This document shows positions 23,351-31,256 of a stretch of 64,000 nt of DNA, piece after piece (the stretch's first letter is position 1; every line of letters starts with the position of its first letter). The stretch spans positions 62,001 through 126,000 of the forward strand of contig NZ_JACWMY010000014.1 of assembly GCF_014773265.1 (NCBI RefSeq). The letters are read 5' to 3'. The DNA is from Mucilaginibacter pankratovii. Lineage in GTDB: Bacteria; Bacteroidota; Bacteroidia; Sphingobacteriales; Sphingobacteriaceae. The notes below the pieces were generated by a model. That model saw only the letters and a program-made list of their open reading frames with translations. It was not told where the DNA came from and searched no databases. A program made the position numbers and the translations under genes.

Positions 23351-24184
23351 ATGGAAGAAATTCTAAATAATTCCGAAATCGGACATTCGAAATCCGAAAC
23401 CCTAACCGTGCCTACCATGGCGCAGATGGTTGCCGAAGGCAACACACCCGAAATACTTTTCTGGGTAGGCTGTGCCGGCAGTTTTGATGAGCGCGCGCAA
23501 AAAATAACCCGAGATATCTGCAAGATATTGCAGCATGTAGGCATCAGCTATGCCGTATTGGGTACCGAAGAAAGCTGCACCGGCGACCCGGCCAAACGGG
23601 CTGGTAATGAATTCCTGTTCCAGATGCAGGCCATGACTAATATTGAGCTATTGAACGCCTACGAGGTTAAAAAGATAGTGACCGGCTGCCCGCATTGCTT
23701 CAACACCATAGCCAACGAATACCCGGGCCTGGGCGGCAAGTACGAGGTGATCCACCATACGCAGCTCATCCAGGGCCTTATCAACGAGGGCAAGCTTAAA
23801 GCCGAAGGCGGCGAAAGCTTTAAGGGGCGCCGTATCACCTTTCACGACCCATGTTACCTCGGCCGCGGCAACGGCGTTTATGAAGCGCCACGCGCCGCTC
23901 TCGAGATCCTGGACACCGAACTGGTAGAAATGAAACGCTGCAAAAGCAACGGCCTGTGCTGCGGCGCCGGCGGTGCCCAAATGTTTAAAGAACCCGAGCC
24001 CGGCAAAAAAGACATCAACGCCGAGCGTATGACCGATGTACTGGAAGCCAAAGCCGATGTTATAGCTTCCGGCTGCCCCTTCTGCATGACGATGCTCAGT
24101 GATGGTGTTAAACACATTAACAAAGAGCAGGATATAAAAGTGCTGGATATTGCGGAGATAACGGTACGGGCGAATGGGTTGTAA
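23351..24184 (+). CDS. (Fe-S)-binding protein with two CCG domains
   Basis: This 277-residue soluble protein has cysteine clusters typical of heterodisulfide reductase subunit D/GlcF C-termini: GCAGSFDERAQKI, CTGDPAKR, TGCPHCFNT, HDPCYLGR, GLCCGAGGAQMF and SGCPFCM. It is the usual partner of the membrane Fe-S protein encoded at 21540 and probably relays electrons from a cytosolic dehydrogenase. The first 17 or so codons include a dispersed intergenic repeat (23373-23399), so an alternative start is the ATG at 23417 (MAQMVAEG). I keep the longer frame with reservation. Confidence 0.88.
   Translation: MEEILNNSEIGHSKSETLTVPTMAQMVAEGNTPEILFWVGCAGSFDERAQKITRDICKILQHVGISYAVLGTEESCTGDPAKRAGNEFLFQMQAMTNIELLNAYEVKKIVTGCPHCFNTIANEYPGLGGKYEVIHHTQLIQGLINEGKLKAEGGESFKGRRITFHDPCYLGRGNGVYEAPRAALEILDTELVEMKRCKSNGLCCGAGGAQMFKEPEPGKKDINAERMTDVLEAKADVIASGCPFCMTMLSDGVKHINKEQDIKVLDIAEITVRANGL
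23373..23399 (+). repeat. Short dispersed GAAAT-type repeat, copy 2, inside a coding start
   Basis: CCGAAATCGGACATTCGAAA followed by TCCGAAA matches the elements at 2548 and 29073. Here it lies in frame and would encode SEIGHSKSE at the N-terminus of the Fe-S protein, unless translation starts at 23417. Confidence 0.6.
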
Positions 24185-24231
24185 GGGGGATACCGCGTAC
24201 CAACATTTTTTGTAACGGAGAAAACCCCTTT

Positions 24232-24402
24232 GTCCCTTTGGGGACTATCGCTTTGTAGCAAACCAGGTAAATGGTAAAATTGCGCTGTAGGGGCTACGCA
24301 ATTACCCCTTCAAATGGTTGCCCGATCAAGGTAAGGGTTGCACCTACGGCGCACAAAAATTTCACTGCAATTGCTACAAAGCGCTCACCCCGAATGGGGT
24401 GA
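24232..24402. repeat. Structured ~171-bp intergenic repeat, copy 1
   Basis: It begins with the hairpin GTCCC-TTTG-GGGAC (24232-24245) and ends with TCACCCC-GAAT-GGGGTGA (24385-24402). Just inside are the arms CGCTTTGTAGCA (24249-24260) and TGCTACAAAGCG (24372-24383). Internal hairpins include TGCGctGTAGGGGCTACGCA (24281-24300) and TGCACC-TAC-GGCGCA. Read in reverse complement it aligns end to end with the 172-bp element at 28013-28184. It fills the gap between the convergent Fe-S gene and a minus-strand gene. Confidence 0.82.
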
Positions 24403-24432
24403 AAAAAATTGGAAAACAATAGGTTGTAGGCC

Positions 24433-24894
24433 TCACATCCCCTTCATCCTCAAAAAACTCAACCCCTGTTTTAAACTATCCAACCTGCCGGGAACTAATT
24501 TTTTTACGGGGATGTTAAGCGTGGTGGCCATGGAATCGAGATCGCCGGCAGGGTCATTGTAAGTTTGGATGATGATATCGTCTGTTTTGGTTTGTACCTG
24601 TAGGGTATCGGTAAGGTCGTTCCCGGGCAGGTAATTCAGGCTATTGAGGCGTTTGATATTAAAGGAATAATACTCTTGGTTACCCTGTTGATAAGTTTTT
24701 CGCAGGCGGATAAAATGATCTGTTGTGAGCATGATCTCCCATTTGATGATGTTGGGCTCGCCGGATGGGTCGTAGCTTTCCACGAGAGCCTTGTTGCCCC
24801 AGTTTACCCATTGCTGCTCATCCATAAAAGCCGCAAAGCCATATGCCAGGGGCATTATTGCCAATAATACAAGAATAAGGAATACTTTTTTCAC
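24433..24894 (-). CDS. Hypothetical membrane-anchored or exported protein
   Basis: The protein has 153 residues if translation begins at the GTG at 24894, which opens directly on a hydrophobic leader (KKVFLILVLLAIMPLAYGFAAF). The frame continues 15 codons upstream to a TTG at 24939, without any ATG. The rest is polar, with no motif that I recognise (for example WEIMLTTDHFIRLRKTY). It is divergent from the next gene, with 71 bases between start codons. Function unknown; likely periplasmic or anchored by its N-terminus. Confidence 0.6.
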   Translation of the reverse strand: MKKVFLILVLLAIMPLAYGFAAFMDEQQWVNWGNKALVESYDPSGEPNIIKWEIMLTTDHFIRLRKTYQQGNQEYYSFNIKRLNSLNYLPGNDLTDTLQVQTKTDDIIIQTYNDPAGDLDSMATTLNIPVKKLVPGRLDSLKQGLSFLRMKGM

Positions 24895-24965
24895 CGCTGG
24901 TAGACGTGATTTTTGTATGACAACAAATAATATACTCAAGTTAATAAATTGAATAAATTTGCCTT

Positions 24966-25451
24966 ATGGAATTTTCTTCACACTCAAGAGTTTGGGTATA
25001 CCAATCCGACCGTAAATTAAGCCCTGCCGAAGCCCTGCAGATACAGGTGCAGCTGGATAATTTTACCACCGGTTGGACGGCCCACAACAACCAGTTGAAA
25101 GCCAAAGCCGAGATCCGCTACAACCGCTTTTTGATTTTGATAGTTGACGAAAGCCAGGCAGGCGCCAGCGGCTGCTCGATAGATAAATCGGTAAACTTTA
25201 TGAAACAGCTAGAGCAGCAGTTCGGCATTAACCTGTTTGATAGATTTAACCTGGCCTACCGCGATGGCGAAGAAGTACTATCCGTTCCCCGCCAGCAGTT
25301 TGAAGAACTGTTGAAACAAGGCAAGATCAATACCGAAACCATCGTTTTTAACAACCTCGCCCAAAACGTAACCGAACTGCAAACCAAGTGGGAAGTGCCG
25401 TTTAAAGACAGCTGGCATATTCAGTTGTTTAGAGATTTGGTAGTGGGGTAA
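24966..25451 (+). CDS. Conserved Bacteroidota protein (often annotated ABC transporter ATPase)
   Basis: This 161-residue soluble protein belongs to a family widespread in Bacteroidota, recognised by VWVYQSDRKLSPAEA, FTTGWTAHNNQLKA, ASGCSIDKSVNFMKQLE, TIVFNNLAQN and KDSWHIQLF. The common database label ABC transporter ATPase is misleading, since there is no Walker A or B motif. The conserved ASGCSID with its cysteine and the W-TAH segment might be a functional site. Role unknown. Confidence 0.85.
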   Translation: MEFSSHSRVWVYQSDRKLSPAEALQIQVQLDNFTTGWTAHNNQLKAKAEIRYNRFLILIVDESQAGASGCSIDKSVNFMKQLEQQFGINLFDRFNLAYRDGEEVLSVPRQQFEELLKQGKINTETIVFNNLAQNVTELQTKWEVPFKDSWHIQLFRDLVVG

Positions 25452-25460
25452 AATGAGCTA

Positions 25461-26909
25461 CTAATTTGCCGCTATCTTTCTTATTCTTGCCTGTTCTCCA
25501 ATGTACACATTGCCTGCTGCGTCTGTAGCAACATCATATGGGCCAACCATCGAGTAAGCGGTTGCATGGATGCCATCGCCCGAAAAATTATCGAACCCGG
25601 TACCGCCTATTTTAGTGATAATGCCGGTAGAATTAGTTATTTTTCTGATAATACCCCCATTTGTTTCGGCAAAGTAAATATCCCCCTTATTATCAATAGA
25701 AATGCCGAAGGGAAGATAAAGTTGAGCAGCTGTGGCAAGCCCACCGTTGCCGGTGCTTCCTCTTGCGCCGGTGCCCGCTATGGTGCTAATTACCCCGGTG
25801 GACAAAGCTATTTTTCTGATGCGATTTCCTACAAAATCTGTAAAGTAAATATTGCCTTTTGAAAAAGAAAGATCAAGTGCAGAGAGCGTTGCGGAAATTG
25901 CAGGCCCCCCATCTCCGCTAACGCCACTTATGCCGTTACCCGCAATCGTATTTATTTTACCGTCTGAAGCATTTATTTTTCTAATTCGATAGTTACTTAG
26001 GTCTGCAAAGTAAATATTGCCTACACTGTCTACAGTTATTCCCTGTGGCTCCCGAAGCTCTGCGGTTGTAGCAGGGCCGCCATCGCCGCTGAAGCCTTGC
26101 ATCGGGAACATAGAGCAGCCTGCAACACAGTTTATTTTACCGTCCGGCGATATTTTGCTTATCCGGTTAGCCAGCGATTCGGTTACGTAAATATTGTTAG
26201 CCGCGTCCATCGCGATAAATACCGGAAAGGAGAGGACGGCATCAGTGGCGGCAGAATTGTTTGTATATAACCCTCCCGATTTGCCATACGAGCCTGCTAT
26301 CGTGCTTATCTTACCGTCGGCAGCTGAGATCTTACGGACAAGATTATTACCACGGTCGCAAAAATAAATATCCCCTGTTTTGTTAACCAGTATACCGGCT
26401 TTGGCCGATACAAGTGCTGCAGTGGCAGGGCCGCCATCGCCAGTATAACCATCGATACCGGTGCCGGCAATAGTGCTGATAGCTGTTGAAGTTATGGCAG
26501 GCAGGCTAATTTTATGATAAGCTGTTTTGGTGCCTGCCAGTGTTACCACCAGGCTATCGGCAGTTAATTTGCTCACTATATAGTTGCCTGTTGCAGGCCC
26601 GCCAAGGTTTATGCTATATTTTATAGTATCACCACCTGTGCGCCAAAAGCCGGCGATTGGCGCAATATCCTTGTTCAGCGTATCCTGGAAAAAGAAATTA
26701 TCGGTACCAAAATAAACTGTCGCCTTAGTATTCACCGTTGGTTTCCACCAGCCGGTAAGTAGTGCTTTATCTATAGTAGTAGTGGGTGTTTTGGTTGTAT
26801 CGGTAGGGACGTCGGGCTTTTCCGGGAAAACAGGTGCATCGATCTTACACGCCGTTAAGTATATTAACAAGCAGCAGATGTAAAATAATGGGTATATTTT
26901 TTTTATCAC
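25461..26909 (-). CDS. NHL-repeat surface lipoprotein
   Basis: The protein has 482 residues starting at GTG 26909. The signal LLIYLTAC gives a lipidated cysteine near residue 21, followed by a Pro/Thr-rich linker (PTDTTKTPTTTID). A small beta domain (about 45-140) precedes six or so NHL units with the recurrent motif ISTIAGTG...GDGGPATAA and GDIYFAD/NRIRKI. The GDGGPATAA turns may bind calcium. It is a beta-propeller of unknown ligand, convergent with the conserved gene upstream of it. Confidence 0.9.
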   Translation of the reverse strand: MIKKIYPLFYICCLLIYLTACKIDAPVFPEKPDVPTDTTKTPTTTIDKALLTGWWKPTVNTKATVYFGTDNFFFQDTLNKDIAPIAGFWRTGGDTIKYSINLGGPATGNYIVSKLTADSLVVTLAGTKTAYHKISLPAITSTAISTIAGTGIDGYTGDGGPATAALVSAKAGILVNKTGDIYFCDRGNNLVRKISAADGKISTIAGSYGKSGGLYTNNSAATDAVLSFPVFIAMDAANNIYVTESLANRISKISPDGKINCVAGCSMFPMQGFSGDGGPATTAELREPQGITVDSVGNIYFADLSNYRIRKINASDGKINTIAGNGISGVSGDGGPAISATLSALDLSFSKGNIYFTDFVGNRIRKIALSTGVISTIAGTGARGSTGNGGLATAAQLYLPFGISIDNKGDIYFAETNGGIIRKITNSTGIITKIGGTGFDNFSGDGIHATAYSMVGPYDVATDAAGNVYIGEQARIRKIAAN

Positions 26910-26995
26910 GGTATAAGTAATTGAATAAAACTAAAGTACTGATTTTCTGCTTATGATTAATCATCACTTAAATTTATTTCTTTATTAATAATCGC

Positions 26996-27286
26996 ATGTT
27001 CATCATCAACCTCCACTACATTGTTCCGCTGGAAGAACTGGATGCCCACATGGATGCCCACGTAAAATACCTTAAAAAGTATTACGAGGCTGATGTGTTT
27101 TTAATGTCGGGAAGGAAAGTGCCGCGCACAGGAGGGATTATCATTGCCCAGGCAGATTCTAAGGAGATACTGGAAACGATAATTGCCGAAGACCCCTTCT
27201 TCCAGCATAAACTGGCGGAATTTACCATTACCGAGTTTTTGGCATCGCAGGCGCACCCGGGTCTCAAAGCTTTGCTGCGCGATTGA
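26996..27286 (+). CDS. YciI family protein
   Basis: This 96-residue protein has the YciI/YCII fold: FIINLHYIVPLEELDAHMDAHVKYLKKYYEAD supplies the conserved histidine and Asp pair, followed by SGRKVPRTGGIIIAQ and AEDPFFQHKLAEFTITEF. Members are small ferredoxin-like-fold proteins, some with dehydrochlorinase-like chemistry, mostly of unknown function. It is followed by a YdeI-like gene 37 bases away on the same strand. Confidence 0.88.
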   Translation: MFIINLHYIVPLEELDAHMDAHVKYLKKYYEADVFLMSGRKVPRTGGIIIAQADSKEILETIIAEDPFFQHKLAEFTITEFLASQAHPGLKALLRD

Positions 27287-27323
27287 TTTTTTTGCAATTC
27301 TCTATTTTGCGCTATATTGCATT

Positions 27324-27950
27324 ATGGAACAGTATGATAACCGCGTTGACGCCTATATTGAGAAGGCGGCAGATTTTGCGAAACCCATTTTAAAACACCT
27401 GCGCCAACTGGTGCACCGTGCCTCGCCCGAGATAACCGAAACCATGAAATGGAGCGCTCCCTTTTTTGAATACAACGGTGTGCTTTGCTTTATGATGGCT
27501 TTTAAGCAACATGCGGGTTTTGGTTTTTGGAAAGCCGACCAGCTGCCCGATCCGCACGGGATACTGCATACCGAAGGCGGCGAATCTGCAGGGAGTATTG
27601 GCAAACTTACCACTGTTGCCGATATCCCGGAGGATGATATCCTGATATGGTACATCCGCCAGGCCATAGCGCAAAAAGGTGCTCTAAAAGGGGCAAAGCC
27701 CGCCGCAAAAAAGGCTGTGGCCAAACCTGCCGCCGCCGCGCCGGATACACCCGACTATTTGGCCGAACTGCTTGATAAAAATCATGGGGCGAAAACGTAC
27801 TTCGAAAAATTTAGCCCCTCTCAAAAAAAGGAATATATCACCTGGTTTGAAGATGCGAAAAGCGAAGCCACCCGCGAAAAGCGTTTAAAGGAAGGGTTGG
27901 AATGGATAAGCGAGGGGAAGACGAGGCATTGGAAGTATAAAAACTGCTGA
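27324..27950 (+). CDS. YdeI/OmpD-associated family protein (DUF1801 plus PF13376)
   Basis: The protein has 208 residues from the ATG at 27324. The frame is open upstream into the YciI gene but lacks a credible start there. The N-terminal domain (about 1-115) has the DUF1801 pattern ITETMKWSAPFFEYNGVLCFMMAF. An alanine-lysine-proline linker (KPAAKKAVAKPAAAAP) follows, then the YdeI C-terminal domain, PSQKKEYITWFEDAKSEATREKR. Relatives have been linked to cell-envelope stress or bacteriocin protection, but the mechanism is unclear. Confidence 0.88.
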   Translation: MEQYDNRVDAYIEKAADFAKPILKHLRQLVHRASPEITETMKWSAPFFEYNGVLCFMMAFKQHAGFGFWKADQLPDPHGILHTEGGESAGSIGKLTTVADIPEDDILIWYIRQAIAQKGALKGAKPAAKKAVAKPAAAAPDTPDYLAELLDKNHGAKTYFEKFSPSQKKEYITWFEDAKSEATREKRLKEGLEWISEGKTRHWKYKNC

Positions 27951-28012
27951 TTTCTCCATTTCGCTGATCAAAGCTCCCCCTTAAGGGCTATTGTGTACCC
28001 ACCTGTTTCCCT

Positions 28013-28184
28013 GCCCCATTCGGGGCTAACGCTTTGTAGTATTTATGAAAAAAAGCTTTTGTGCGCCATAGGTGCAGCCTTAAATTTGCAGGTTAATCGA
28101 ACAAGCAAGCGATAGGGTAGCCCTTACAGGGCAATTCTTATTAATTGTTTGTTTTGCTACAAAGCGATTGTCCCTAGCGGGACA
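28013..28184. repeat. Structured ~172-bp intergenic repeat, copy 2
   Basis: It begins with GCCCC-ATTC-GGGGC (28013-28026) and ends with TGTCCC-TAGC-GGGACA (28169-28184). The inverted arms are CGCTTTGTAG (28030-28039) and TGCTACAAAGCG (28155-28166). Internal hairpins are TGCGCC-ATA-GGTGCA (28062-28076) and GCCCT-TAC-AGGGC (28120-28132). It matches the element at 24232-24402 in opposite orientation with compensating stem changes, so the folded form seems conserved. It lies between convergent genes. Confidence 0.82.
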
Positions 28185-28235
28185 AAGAATTTTTTTGCAG
28201 AAGATGTGGTACCCGGTAGCCGCCAGGGGCTTCGC

Positions 28236-28991
28236 CTAAAACTCCAGCGGGCCTAACCTGCGCATATTAGCCCTGATGAGATACTGCCGGTGTTTTAAAT
28301 AACGGGTAGGATTGGTAGCCGACCATTTGCGTGGGTTGGGGAAGATCACTGCAATAGCTGCCGCCTGCCGGTTGGTAAGCTTTGATGCCGGTTTATGAAA
28401 GTAAGCCTGCGATGCCGCCTCGATGCCGTAGATGCCATCGCCCATTTCTATCACATTAAGGTACACCTCCATTACGCGTTTTTTGCTCCAGCAGATCTCT
28501 ATCAATACGGTGAACCAAGCCTCTAAACCCTTGCGGATAAATGAACGCCCCTGGTAAAGGAAAATGTTTTTGGCGGTTTGCTGGGTGATGGTGCTGCCGC
28601 CAATCAGCTTTTTACTTTTGGCGTTCTTTTGAATGGCACGCTGTATGGCCTTAAAATCGAAGCCGTGGTTCTCTAAAAAAGTTTGGTCCTCGGCGGCAAC
28701 GGCGGCGCGTTTCATGGGGTCGGCAATATCTTCAAAGTCAACCCATTCCTTGTCTACCTTCCACTCTTTGCCGGCAGCTTTTTGCTCAAAACCACGCTGT
28801 ATCATCAGCCAGGTAAAAGGCGGATTTACAAAGCGGAAAAGCAGCACCCCTAAAATACTTAGCCCTACAAAGGTGATGAAGGCGAGTTTTAAGATGCGGA
28901 AAATGAGCCTTAACACACCCCCGATTTTTGAATTAGAGCCGCGATACCTTGATTTGGAGTTTGATTTTTTGGAAGATTGAGTGCGTGCCAT
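28236..28991 (-). CDS. mtgA: Monofunctional peptidoglycan transglycosylase
   Basis: The protein has 251 residues from the ATG at 28991; an upstream in-frame start at 29036 lies in the terminator. A basic N-terminus and one membrane helix (LAFITFVGLSILGVLLFRF) precede the GT51 domain. AAEDQTFLENHGFD contains the catalytic glutamate, and GGSTITQQTAKN, RKGLEAWFTVLIEICWSKKRVMEVYLN and EMGDGIYGIEAAS are the remaining GT51 motifs. It polymerises lipid II into glycan strands at the inner membrane. No transpeptidase domain is present. Confidence 0.95.
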   Translation of the reverse strand: MARTQSSKKSNSKSRYRGSNSKIGGVLRLIFRILKLAFITFVGLSILGVLLFRFVNPPFTWLMIQRGFEQKAAGKEWKVDKEWVDFEDIADPMKRAAVAAEDQTFLENHGFDFKAIQRAIQKNAKSKKLIGGSTITQQTAKNIFLYQGRSFIRKGLEAWFTVLIEICWSKKRVMEVYLNVIEMGDGIYGIEAASQAYFHKPASKLTNRQAAAIAVIFPNPRKWSATNPTRYLKHRQYLIRANMRRLGPLEF

Positions 28992-29013
28992 TTGTGATGC
29001 TAATCTATAAAAC

Positions 29014-29048
29014 AAAAAAGGAGTTCTGCTAAGCAAAACTCCTTTTTT
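29014..29048. terminator. Terminator of the rpsF-rpsR-rplI operon
   Basis: AAAAAAGGAGTT pairs with AACTCCTTTTTT around an 11-base loop. Being rich in A on one side and T on the other, it can act in both directions, and it lies 60 bases after rplI on the minus strand. Confidence 0.82.
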
Positions 29049-29072
29049 ATGGTTCTAAACGTTTTTCAAAAT

Positions 29073-29101
29073 CCGAAATTGAACATCCGAAATTCGAAAT
29101 C
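29073..29101 (+). repeat. Short dispersed GAAAT-type repeat, copy 3
   Basis: CCGAAATTGAACATCCGAAA followed by TTCGAAAT lies between rplI and its terminator. It resembles the segments at 2548 and 23373. Confidence 0.6.
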
Positions 29102-29109
29102 AGCCTAAA

Positions 29110-29553
29110 TTACTCAGCTACTACTTCAAAAGGTACCTGAACTTTTACTTCTTTATGCAGGTTTACGTTTGCAACGTACTCGCCAACAAATTTTGGCTCC
29201 TGATCAAAAGTGATGCGGCGACGGTCAACTTCAAAACCTTCTTTTTTCAATGCATCAGCAACCTGTATGGTATTGATAGCACCGAAGATCTTGCCGCTTT
29301 CGCCAGCTTTAGCGCCGATGGTAAGTTTAACACCTTCCAAACGGGCAGCAATAGCATCAGCATCTTTGCGTATTTTATCTTGTTTAAATTGAGCCTGTTT
29401 CAGGTTCTCTGCTAATACTTTACGTGCAGATTCTGTGGCTAATATGGCATAACCCTTAGGGATAAGGAAATTACGGCCATAACCTGGTTTAACGCTTACT
29501 ACATCGTCTTTATCGCCCAGGTTTTTTACATCTTGTTTTAAAATAACTTCCAT
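29110..29553 (-). CDS. rplI: 50S ribosomal protein bL9
   Basis: This 147-residue protein matches bL9. The N-terminal domain MEVILKQDVKNLGDKDDVVSVKPGYGRNFLIPKGYA holds the RNA-binding signature. A long connecting helix follows, then a C-terminal domain with ITIGAKAGESGKIFGAINT-like sequence (here LTIGAKAGESGKIFG). It is the third gene of the rpsF-rpsR-rplI operon. Confidence 0.98.
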   Translation of the reverse strand: MEVILKQDVKNLGDKDDVVSVKPGYGRNFLIPKGYAILATESARKVLAENLKQAQFKQDKIRKDADAIAARLEGVKLTIGAKAGESGKIFGAINTIQVADALKKEGFEVDRRRITFDQEPKFVGEYVANVNLHKEVKVQVPFEVVAE

Positions 29554-29569
29554 TTTGTAAACCTCCTGA

Positions 29570-29833
29570 TTATTTTAATGAATCTGTAACGTAAGGTAAT
29601 AAACCAATGTGGCGTGCACGTTTAACAGCTTGGGCCACTTTACGCTGAAATTTTAATGAAGTACCGGTTAAACGGCGTGGTAATACTTTACCCTGATCGT
29701 TAATAAACTTCAACAAAAAGTTAGCGTCTTTATAATCGATATACTTAATACCATTCTTTTTAAAACGGCAGTATTTTTTACGGTTATCCTCTACTTTAGG
29801 GGCGGTAACGTATTTAATTTGGTCGTTTGCCAT
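29570..29833 (-). CDS. rpsR: 30S ribosomal protein bS18
   Basis: This 87-residue protein has the bS18 core (IDYKDANFLLKFINDQGKVLPRRLTGTS, then QRKVAQAVKRARHIGLLPY). Its ATG overlaps the rpsF stop as TAATG, giving translational coupling of the two proteins that bind each other in the ribosome platform. In Bacteroidota bS18, bS6 and bS21 have been reported to occlude the anti-Shine-Dalgarno tail of 16S rRNA. Confidence 0.98.
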   Translation of the reverse strand: MANDQIKYVTAPKVEDNRKKYCRFKKNGIKYIDYKDANFLLKFINDQGKVLPRRLTGTSLKFQRKVAQAVKRARHIGLLPYVTDSLK

Positions 29834-30198
29834 TATTTGCTTTCCTCCGCTTTAGCTACAGGCTTTTTGTTGAAAGCACCGCTGCGTTTTTTCTCGTTGT
29901 ATGCTACTGCATGTTTATCCAGCGCAATGGTAAGGAAGCGTAAAACACGCTCATCGCGCCTTAATTCAACTTCCACTTTGTTAATTACTTCACCGGGAGC
30001 CCTGAATTCAGTTAAGTGATAGTACCCTGTAGTCTTTTTTTGAATAGGGTACGCAAGTTTTTTCAAACCCCAATTATCCTCCTGGACAATTTCGGCTCCG
30101 TTGTCTGTTAAAACTTTGCTGTATTTGGCGATAGCCTCGGCAGCTGTTTCTGTTGACAACAACGGGGTTAGAACGATCACGATTTCGTACTGTTGCAT
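29833..30198 (-). CDS. rpsF: 30S ribosomal protein bS6
   Basis: This 121-residue protein has the bS6 fold: MQQYEIVIVLTPLLSTE, EDNWGLKKLAYPIQKKTTGYYHLTEFRAPG and RDERVLRFLTIALDKHA. A lysine/alanine-rich tail (KKPVAKAEESK) follows. It heads the operon, and a promoter with an ideal -33/-7 pair and a short leader hairpin lies just upstream (30226-30275). Confidence 0.98.
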   Translation of the reverse strand: MQQYEIVIVLTPLLSTETAAEAIAKYSKVLTDNGAEIVQEDNWGLKKLAYPIQKKTTGYYHLTEFRAPGEVINKVEVELRRDERVLRFLTIALDKHAVAYNEKKRSGAFNKKPVAKAEESK

Positions 30199-30225
30199 TG
30201 TTATACTTTGATTTTTAATTAAATA

Positions 30226-30275
30226 CCCCGCTATTACGGGGCTGCAAATGTAGTAAGAATAATATACTTATACAA
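30226..30275 (-). promoter_or_regulatory. rpsF promoter and leader hairpin
   Basis: On the minus strand TTG (30275-30273), a 20-base spacer and TACATTTG (30252-30245) make a textbook Bacteroidota promoter. Transcription would begin just before the hairpin CCCCG-TAATAG-CGGGG (30241-30226), leaving a leader of about 40 bases. The hairpin could be an S6:S18 autoregulatory site, but I cannot confirm the published CCG-containing motif by eye. Confidence 0.7.
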
Positions 30276-30322
30276 GCGTACTATCCAATTAAAAACGTAT
30301 TTTGTTGCCTTAATATTTATAC

Positions 30323-30931
30323 ATGAAAAAATATTTATTGCTTTGCATCCTTTGGGGTATTTTCTTCACGGCGAAGGCTCAAACGGCCATTGGGCCCATA
30401 GAACAACGGATGACAGACAGCCTTTGTAAATGCCTGGTAAGACTCGATGTTTCGAAAATTACAACTAAACAGCAGGCGGTTTCCGCCTACACGGGTTGCG
30501 TGCAACAAAATGCCAATCTGCTGCCGGACCTGGCCGACGAGAAAAAAGTAGATATGACAGACCAGGTTGCTATGCGCGCTATAGGTATCGATCTGGGGAA
30601 AAATCTTATGAAACAAAAATGCGATGCTTTTATGAAACTGTCTACTGCTATGGTTCAAAAAGAAGCTGAAGATGCAGGCAACTTCAGCGACGGAACATTT
30701 AAACGGATTGATTCGAGAGGGTTTAACTACATCGTAATAAGCGATAGAACAGGAAGCGAAAAATCATTTTTGTGGTTGCGGCAGTTTCCGGGCTCGGAGA
30801 AACTGCAGACACCAGCGGCACAGCTTACGGGAAAAAAAATGAAAATTACCTGGCAGGAGATGGAAGTTTATCTGCCGCAGGCTAAAGGATATTATAAGGT
30901 GAAGGAAATTACTGCAGTTGAATTCTTATAA
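30323..30931 (+). CDS. Hypothetical exported protein
   Basis: This 202-residue protein has a clear signal peptide (KKYLLLCILWGIFFTAKA-Q). Mature cysteines lie in SLCKCL, TGCVQQN and QKCDAF, so disulfides are plausible. The C-terminal half has a small beta-rich part (RGFNYIVISDRTGSEKSFLWLRQF). I do not recognise a family. It is divergent from rpsF and followed 79 bases later by a small acidic gene. Confidence 0.7.
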   Translation: MKKYLLLCILWGIFFTAKAQTAIGPIEQRMTDSLCKCLVRLDVSKITTKQQAVSAYTGCVQQNANLLPDLADEKKVDMTDQVAMRAIGIDLGKNLMKQKCDAFMKLSTAMVQKEAEDAGNFSDGTFKRIDSRGFNYIVISDRTGSEKSFLWLRQFPGSEKLQTPAAQLTGKKMKITWQEMEVYLPQAKGYYKVKEITAVEFL

Positions 30932-31010
30932 ACAATTGTTAAAGCTTTTATAAGGTGTTTTTTAAAACATATTGCCACTGGTGGTCGTTTCCTAAATAAA
31001 ACAAACCGTT

Positions 31011-31256
31011 ATGCAATTTTCTGAAAGCAGGTACCAGGAGGCTGGTGTATCAGGGTTTATGTATGATACCCTTTTTTTGCAGGGGCCAATTGAGGAAGAC
31101 GAAGTTTTTGAGGGCGATTGGGATGATGAAGAGGATGAAGACTTTGACGACCAGATGGAAAGCACCAATGATGAGCACGAGATACGCGTAGGCGACGATG
31201 TGCGCGAGCCCGACCCGGATGAGGACGACCATTTACCGGATGATGATCTGCAGTAA
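31011..31256 (+). CDS. Small highly acidic protein upstream of dnaX
   Basis: This 81-residue protein has an N-terminal part with some hydrophobic content (QEAGVSGFMYDTLFLQGP). The rest is Asp/Glu-rich (EEDEVFEGDWDDEEDEDFDD, REPDPDEDDHLPDDD). It may be disordered or a DNA- or protein-binding mimic, but no family is recognised. It ends 72 bases before dnaX on the same strand. The opposite strand is open but serine-rich, a typical shadow. Confidence 0.65.
   Translation: MQFSESRYQEAGVSGFMYDTLFLQGPIEEDEVFEGDWDDEEDEDFDDQMESTNDEHEIRVGDDVREPDPDEDDHLPDDDLQ

Noticed and set aside
24966..25451. ABC transporter ATPase function
   Set aside because: There is no Walker A, signature or Walker B motif; the database label for this family is not supported by sequence.
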